Assembly (NCBI GenBank): GCA_947373775.1
Contig: CANBZE010000040.1
Location: forward strand, 1-10,056
Length of the DNA stretch: 10,056 nt
Reading direction: 5' to 3'
Origin: Alphaproteobacteria bacterium
GTDB lineage: Bacteria; Pseudomonadota; Alphaproteobacteria; Micropepsales; Micropepsaceae
This document shows, one piece after another, positions 6,561 to 10,056 of this stretch. The notes beneath the pieces are model-generated. The model had not been told where the DNA came from and searched no databases. It saw nothing but the letters and a program-made list of their open reading frames with translations. The position numbers were made by a program, and so were the translations under genes. Numbering within the stretch: the first letter of the stretch is position 1; the number at the start of each line of letters is the position of its first letter.

Positions 6561-6637
6561 AGATTGAAAAAGCTATATTTTTGCGGGATTACGCCCCCGT
6601 TCATCCAGCGTTCAGGAAGGATTTGAACCGTTGGGTA

Positions 6638-6667
6638 TCAGGCTGCGGCCGACTGTGCGGCGCGGGC
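6638..6667 (-). repeat. Synonymous echo of the 3' end of the 455-residue gene
   Basis: Read on the minus strand, 6667-6638 encodes ARAAQSAAA and stop (TGA). The true end of the upstream gene (6749-6720) encodes the same ARAAQSAAA and stop (TAA). All 18 first and second codon positions agree, while all nine third positions differ. The echo is in a different frame from the upstream gene (offset 82 bases) and has no start or ribosome site of its own. It may be the 3' remnant of a lost tandem paralogue or a coincidence in Ala-rich, GC-rich sequence. Confidence 0.45.
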
Positions 6668-6719
6668 TCCGGCGGCAGAGCCGCCCTTAAACAAATAGGG
6701 CGCGTTTCCACATTTTGGC

Positions 6720-8087
6720 TTAAGCGGCCGCAGATTGGGCAGCACGCGCCCTGCGGCGCAGCAATTCCGCCTCTTCATCGCTGAACAGGATGGCGGAAAG
6801 TTCCGCGCACAACTGCAGCTGCGCATTGGCTATCGCATGCTGCGGCTCGGCCTTCAGCGCCTTTACCAGGTCCTCATTGTAGCGCTTGAGGGTAGTGCAG
6901 AGGTCTTCATAGATCGTTTTCTGCTTGGCGGCGAAAGACGCGGCGGCGGCGAAGTTGCGGCTGCCCGCCACCAGGCGCGCATAGCGCACCGCCATCTCCT
7001 GCTTTTCGGCATTGCAGGGCTTGGAGAAGTCGGCGCCGGTGCCCTTGGCCATCGGCAAAGCGGCGCCGATCTCTTTGGGCGCGCGGTCCATGAACGTTTC
7101 CATGATGTTGCCGATCATCACCCGCTCGGCCATCAGGCGCTTGGCCCAGTCGCCTTCGCGCTTGAGCTCGATTTCCTTGACGATATGGCTGGAAAGATCG
7201 GCGAAGGTCTTCACTTCGTCCATCAGCTTCTGGGCATCGAACAAGGGATGGCGCGTGATCTGGATGGACGTCTTCAGCGCATCCATGCGCGCGAACAGGA
7301 TTTCGCCCACCAGTCCCATGTCGGTCTGGGCGATCAGCGTATCGTCATGATGGCGCGTCACCAGCAAAGGCAGGCGCAACGCCTCCCAGGGCTTGGCGAG
7401 GCGGTTCATGGCGATGATCGCGACATAAGGCGCGACATCGGGATGGCTCTGAACCAGCTGGTCGTAGATTTCGCGCACCTGCCAGACCAGCGGCTCGCTG
7501 AAGACCGGCACCGGCGCGGGCAAAATCGCGGCCAGGTTTTCCATCGCCTCGCCCGCCGACAGCAGCAGCGCCATTTCCGCAATGTCATCCACGGCGGCAG
7601 CATCGCCGCCCAGCGCCTTGCGCGCGGTCTCGCGGGACCCCGACACGGCCTTGGTCATCGCAGCTGCGGCCAGCGGCCAGAACTGCGCGGCGCGCGCCAA
7701 TGCGTCCTCATGTTTATGCGCCAGCACCAGCGCGCGGCACTCGGCGGTATAAGCGGCGGCTTCCTCGGGGAGCAGGTCGCTGCAGATCCAGTTCCAGGCC
7801 GGCACCAATGTGCCGCGTGCGATCATCGCCTTTTGCTTGGCGGTGCGCGGCGCGCAGGTCAGCAAATCCTGGAACGGACGGCAGAACAGGCGCAGCGGCG
7901 TGGGGGTGCGGTCATAATGTTCGCGGCGCAGGATCGGACGCAGGCCTTCGAGAATGTCTTCGTGCGGCAGGGCGTGACCGTCCATCAGCCGGTCCACCTC
8001 CACGGCCATGGCAAGACGGCCGGCAGCTGCACCTGGCAGGCCGGCGAGAAAGGCTTTGAGCAATCCTGTCTTGTCGTTTGGTGTCAT
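6720..8087 (-). CDS. Conserved-type hypothetical cytoplasmic protein, 455 residues, function unknown
   Basis: I cannot assign a function. The product appears almost entirely alpha-helical and soluble, with no signal peptide, no convincing membrane segment and no nucleotide-binding or catalytic motif. The most motif-like part is residues 58-75 (HYDRTPTPLRLFCRPFQDL), followed by a Trp-containing segment near 97-100 (AWNW); these look like conserved family positions, and similar proteins of unknown function appear familiar from Alphaproteobacteria. Eight cysteines are scattered without a metal-site pattern. The C-terminal third is charged and could form long helices (about 285-335 and 375-450). 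I prefer the ATG at 8087; a GTG two codons earlier (8093) lies inside a hairpin stem and has no room for a ribosome site. It lies 71 bases downstream of the sensor kinase gene, so it may be read from the same promoter. Confidence 0.85.
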   Translation of the reverse strand: MTPNDKTGLLKAFLAGLPGAAAGRLAMAVEVDRLMDGHALPHEDILEGLRPILRREHYDRTPTPLRLFCRPFQDLLTCAPRTAKQKAMIARGTLVPAWNWICSDLLPEEAAAYTAECRALVLAHKHEDALARAAQFWPLAAAAMTKAVSGSRETARKALGGDAAAVDDIAEMALLLSAGEAMENLAAILPAPVPVFSEPLVWQVREIYDQLVQSHPDVAPYVAIIAMNRLAKPWEALRLPLLVTRHHDDTLIAQTDMGLVGEILFARMDALKTSIQITRHPLFDAQKLMDEVKTFADLSSHIVKEIELKREGDWAKRLMAERVMIGNIMETFMDRAPKEIGAALPMAKGTGADFSKPCNAEKQEMAVRYARLVAGSRNFAAAASFAAKQKTIYEDLCTTLKRYNEDLVKALKAEPQHAIANAQLQLCAELSAILFSDEEAELLRRRARAAQSAAA

Positions 8088-8088
8088 T

Positions 8089-8122
8089 GGCACGTCCCGC
8101 AGCCCCCTGAGCTGCGCGTGCC
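8089..8122 (-). promoter_or_regulatory. Strong hairpin ending one base before the start of the 455-residue gene
   Basis: On the minus strand GGCACG (8122-8117) pairs with CGTGCC (8094-8089), and directly inside it CGCAGC (8116-8111) pairs with GCTGCG (8103-8098). That gives 12 base pairs with a three-base GGA bulge on the 3' side and a seven-base loop. The stem ends one base before the ATG at 8087. The only Shine-Dalgarno-like bases (GGGA) lie in the bulge region, so the structure could block translation. There is no T-run after it, so it is not a standard terminator for the upstream kinase gene. Confidence 0.5.
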
Positions 8123-8126
8123 TACA

Positions 8127-8145
8127 TTAAGGGCAATTTCCTTAA
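8127..8145. promoter_or_regulatory. Inverted repeat TTAAGG-N7-CCTTAA
   Basis: The perfect 6-base arms TTAAGG (8127-8132) and CCTTAA (8140-8145) surround GCAATTT in the gap between the sensor kinase and the 455-residue gene, five bases from the hairpin beside it. It is AT-rich in a GC-rich setting and could be an operator. The TTAA cores are 11 bases apart, which does not fit the CtrA spacing of 7. Function is unproven. Confidence 0.35.
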
Positions 8146-8158
8146 CACCCTGTTTCTT

Positions 8159-9553
8159 TTACACAATCGCTGGCAAATCCAGACGCGCCAACACCCCGCC
8201 CAGGGAACTTTGGTCGAGGGCAAAAAAACCGCCGTAAAGCTTGGAAATATCCCGGACGATGGCCAGTCCCAGGCCCGAGCCGGGCACGCTTTCGTCCAGC
8301 CGCTCCCCCCGCTCACCCACCTGGGCCCGCTGGCCGGCTGACAAGCCCGGCCCGTCATCCTCGACCGTCAGGACCAGCCGCCCGGCGGCCTTTTCACAGC
8401 GCACCCGGACCCTGCCCTTGGCCCATTTGCAGCCATTGTCGATCAGGTTGCCCAGCATCTCTTCCAGGTCCTGGCGTTCGCCGCGGAAATAGATGTCGTC
8501 GCTGGATTCCGCGTCGATGACGATGCCGCGCGCGGCGTGGATGCGGGCGATGACGCGGGACAGATCGTCCATCACCGCGCTGACTTGTGTGCGGTTGCCC
8601 AGCACGTCGAGCGAACCGGCGGCACGCGCGCGCGACAGGTAGTGGTCCACCTGCCGGCGCATGGAGAAGACCTGGCGCTTGACCATGTCGGCCAAGGGGC
8701 CCGGCTGGGCATCGGCTTCCGCCGCCAGCACCGATAGCGGCGTCTTGAGGAAATGCGCCAGGTTGGAGACATGGGTGCGGGCGCGGCCCACCACTTCCTC
8801 GCCGTGCTGGATCAGGGAATTGAGTTCGCTCGCCAGCGGCGCGATCTCGGTGGGGAATTTGCCTTCCAGCCGCCGCGCCTCGCCGTCACGAATCTTGGCA
8901 AGACTGCGCGAGACTTTGCGCAGAGGGGCGAGACCCACCTTCACCTGCAGCAGGATGGCGGCAATCAACCCCAGGCCGAGCAGCAGGAACGACCAGAACA
9001 AGGTGGTGTTGAATTCGCGGGTCTGACGATCCACCGCCGAGGTGTCGCCCGCCACCATGAATGTGTAGTTCGCATCGCTGCGGTTGTCGGGTGTCAGGTC
9101 CACGCGGCGCGACAGGACGCGCAGGTGCTGGTTCTCGGGCCCCACCGCGCTGCCCCAGGTCAGCGGGCCCTTGGCGGGCTCATTGACCGGATGGATTTGC
9201 TTGTCGAACAACGAGCGCGAGATCTGGCCGCCATTCTTGCCCACGCGGATCTGATAGTAGAGACCGGAATAGACCCGGGCAAATTGAGGATTGAGGAAAT
9301 GCTCGGCGAGCAGGACTCCGCCTTCGGGATCGGGATCGGGCTCGGCAGCGGCGATCAGCCCATCCATATCGACCTGCAGCGCAGCATCGAAATTGGCTTG
9401 TGCCGCCAGGCGAAAAGCGTTGGACAGGACGGCGCCGCCCACGAAAAGCCCCAGCAAGGTCCAGACCGCCGCCGCCGCAATCAGGCGGGACGATAGGGAC
9501 TCAAGCCTCAGCCGCCGTGCCGCCCAGTTTGGGATCTTCCAGCGAATAGCCAA
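8159..9553 (-). CDS. PhoQ/FeuQ-like sensor histidine kinase
   Basis: This inner-membrane sensor kinase pairs with the overlapping regulator gene. Domains in order (TTG start as residue 1): first membrane helix about 23-46, periplasmic sensor about 47-185, second membrane helix 187-206, HAMP-like linker to about 255, and dimerisation domain with phospho-histidine H267 in LAHFLKTPLSVL. The HATPase domain has an N-box (N369 to K376, NLIDNGCK), G1 box VEDDGPGL (397-404) and G2 box GSGLGLAI (425-432). The H-box with Lys-Thr-Pro-Leu and no acidic residue after His resembles PhoQ (HSLKTPL), as does the region VGERGERLDESVPG. The start is uncertain: the TTG at 9553 overlaps the regulator by 53 bases without a clear ribosome site; a CTG at 9511 would give 450 residues beginning RLESLSSRL. 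FeuQ of rhizobia is a likely relative, known for osmotic sensing; the signal here is unknown. Confidence 0.94.
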   Translation of the reverse strand: MAIRWKIPNWAARRLRLESLSSRLIAAAAVWTLLGLFVGGAVLSNAFRLAAQANFDAALQVDMDGLIAAAEPDPDPEGGVLLAEHFLNPQFARVYSGLYYQIRVGKNGGQISRSLFDKQIHPVNEPAKGPLTWGSAVGPENQHLRVLSRRVDLTPDNRSDANYTFMVAGDTSAVDRQTREFNTTLFWSFLLLGLGLIAAILLQVKVGLAPLRKVSRSLAKIRDGEARRLEGKFPTEIAPLASELNSLIQHGEEVVGRARTHVSNLAHFLKTPLSVLAAEADAQPGPLADMVKRQVFSMRRQVDHYLSRARAAGSLDVLGNRTQVSAVMDDLSRVIARIHAARGIVIDAESSDDIYFRGERQDLEEMLGNLIDNGCKWAKGRVRVRCEKAAGRLVLTVEDDGPGLSAGQRAQVGERGERLDESVPGSGLGLAIVRDISKLYGGFFALDQSSLGGVLARLDLPAIV

Positions 9554-10056
9554 GCCCGCGCACCGTTTGAATGAGGCCTGCGTCCAGCTTCTTGCGCAGG
9601 CGGCCTATGAAGACTTCGATCGTGTTGGAATCGCGATCGAAATCCTGATCGTAGAGATGTTCCACCAGTTCGGTGCGCGACACCACCTTGCCGCGATGAT
9701 GCGCCAGATAGGCGAGCAGCCGGTATTCCTGGCTGGTCAGCTTGACCGGGTTGCCGTCGAAGGTGACGCGGCTGGCGCGGGTGTCGATGCGCAGCTTGCC
9801 GATCTCGATATCGGCGGTGGCGATGCCGGCCGCGCGGCGCAGCAGGGCGCGCAGGCGGGCCAGCAGTTCCTCGGTATAAAAGGGCTTGGCGAGATAATCG
9901 TCGGCGCCGGCATCGAAGCCCGTCACCTTGTCGCTCCAGCGGTCGCGCGCGGTGAGGATCAATACCGGCATCACACGCCCGTTGCGGCGCCAGGCTTCGA
10001 GCACCGAGATGCCATCCATCTTCGGCAGCCCGATGTCGAGCACGACCGCGTCGTAG
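9501..10056 (-). CDS. OmpR-family response regulator, PhoP/FeuP-like (N terminus beyond right edge)
   Basis: The open frame runs off the right edge; 184 codons plus the stop are visible. The visible part starts inside the receiver domain, with the phospho-acceptor Asp in VVLDIGLPKMDG (GAC at 10037-10035), the conserved Thr in ILTARD and the Lys in LAKPF. The missing N-terminal part should carry the acidic pocket (about 45 residues by family length). The C-terminal winged helix (LTSQEYRLLAYLAHH, then TIEVFIGRLRKKLD and TVRGLGYSL) is complete. The GTG at 10043 is internal and not the true start, because it would cut off the first half of the receiver. It is co-transcribed with the PhoQ-like kinase gene, whose frame overlaps its end. 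The family call is firm; the FeuP/PhoP grouping comes mainly from the partner kinase. Confidence 0.93.
   Translation of the reverse strand, partial: YDAVVLDIGLPKMDGISVLEAWRRNGRVMPVLILTARDRWSDKVTGFDAGADDYLAKPFYTEELLARLRALLRRAAGIATADIEIGKLRIDTRASRVTFDGNPVKLTSQEYRLLAYLAHHRGKVVSRTELVEHLYDQDFDRDSNTIEVFIGRLRKKLDAGLIQTVRGLGYSLEDPKLGGTAAEA

Larger units (their letters stand above)
6500..6719. other. Intergenic region between the 455-residue gene and the glycine-zipper gene
   Basis: This 220-base gap holds the candidate promoter and ribosome-site hairpin described separately. It also holds two small overlapping inverted repeats just past the upstream gene (CGCCCT/AGGGCG at 6682-6702 and GGCGGC/GCCGCC at 6671-6685), which compete for the same bases. 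The 9-base motif ACGCCCCCG occurs twice (6537-6545 and 6591-6599). At 6638-6667 a stretch re-encodes the last nine residues of the preceding gene with different codons. There is no clear intrinsic terminator with a T-run. I find no convincing gene or RNA here. Confidence 0.6.

Noticed and set aside
6535..6620. EcfG-type stress promoter (GGAAC-N16/17-CGTT) upstream of the glycine-zipper gene
   Set aside because: The best match, TGAAC-N16-CGTA, departs from consensus in both boxes, and a perfect TTGACA lies close by.
6605..6640. tRNA-like T-loop GGTTCAAATCC on the minus strand
   Set aside because: The flanking T-stem does not pair beyond two bases, there is no matching 5' acceptor strand upstream, and no D or anticodon arm can be drawn.
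6638..6719. tmRNA tag-like reading ending in AAA and stop
   Set aside because: The peptide ARAAQSAAA does not resemble alphaproteobacterial tags (AND..., ending LAA or VAA), and the gap is too short for a two-piece tmRNA gene.
6638..6826. 62-codon minus-strand frame overlapping the end of the 455-residue gene
   Set aside because: It overlaps the longer gene out of frame, has Cys/Arg-rich shadow composition and no ribosome site. Only its last nine codons are of interest and they are treated separately.
8127..8145. CtrA binding site (TTAA-N7-TTAA)
   Set aside because: The two TTAA cores are 11 bases apart, not 7, and the longer TTAACC core is absent.

Overview
The window is GC-rich chromosomal DNA from an alphaproteobacterium. 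The order cannot be fixed from sequence alone. Evidence for the class is the System I cytochrome c maturation cluster ccmE-ccmF-ccmH followed by a Do-type protease gene and a second two-component pair, an arrangement I recall from rhizobia (cycHJKL-degP) and other Alphaproteobacteria. A PhoP/PhoQ (FeuP/FeuQ)-like pair at the other end fits this. Every gene I accept lies on the minus strand, so transcription runs from the right edge to the left edge. I see no tRNA, rRNA, CRISPR array, insertion sequence or phage gene.

In the direction of transcription the layout is as follows. (1) Right edge to 8159: an OmpR-family response regulator, cut by the window edge, overlaps a PhoQ-like sensor kinase. 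(2) 8088-8158: a short, highly structured gap with two inverted repeats; one forms a hairpin ending one base before the next start codon. (3) 8087-6720: a 455-residue cytoplasmic protein of unknown function. (4) 6719-6500: a 220-base gap with a probable promoter, small hairpins and a curious synonymous copy of the preceding gene's last nine codons. (5) 6499-5705: an exported glycine-zipper protein, ended by a strong intrinsic terminator at 5645-5683. (6) 5632-2542: a tightly packed operon of a 114-residue unknown gene (winged-helix-like with a His-rich segment), ccmE, ccmF and ccmH, joined by abutting or 4-base overlapping stop/start codons. (7) 2541-2443: a gap with a perfect 20-base palindrome and an extra direct half-site. 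(8) 2442-850: the Do/DegP protease, ended by a second strong terminator. (9) 765 to the left edge: an OmpR-family regulator overlapping the GTG start of a sensor kinase cut by the edge.

The common theme is the cell envelope. The ccm genes carry and ligate haem to apocytochromes in the periplasm, the Do protease handles misfolded periplasmic proteins, the glycine-zipper protein is exported, and both two-component systems probably sense periplasmic conditions. The most notable points are the absence of ccmI from its expected place, the small His-rich gene leading the ccm operon, two terminators placed flush against the next gene with almost no room for a promoter, palindromic operator-like repeats ahead of degP, hairpins ending exactly one base before two start codons, and the 3'-end codon echo after the 455-residue gene.
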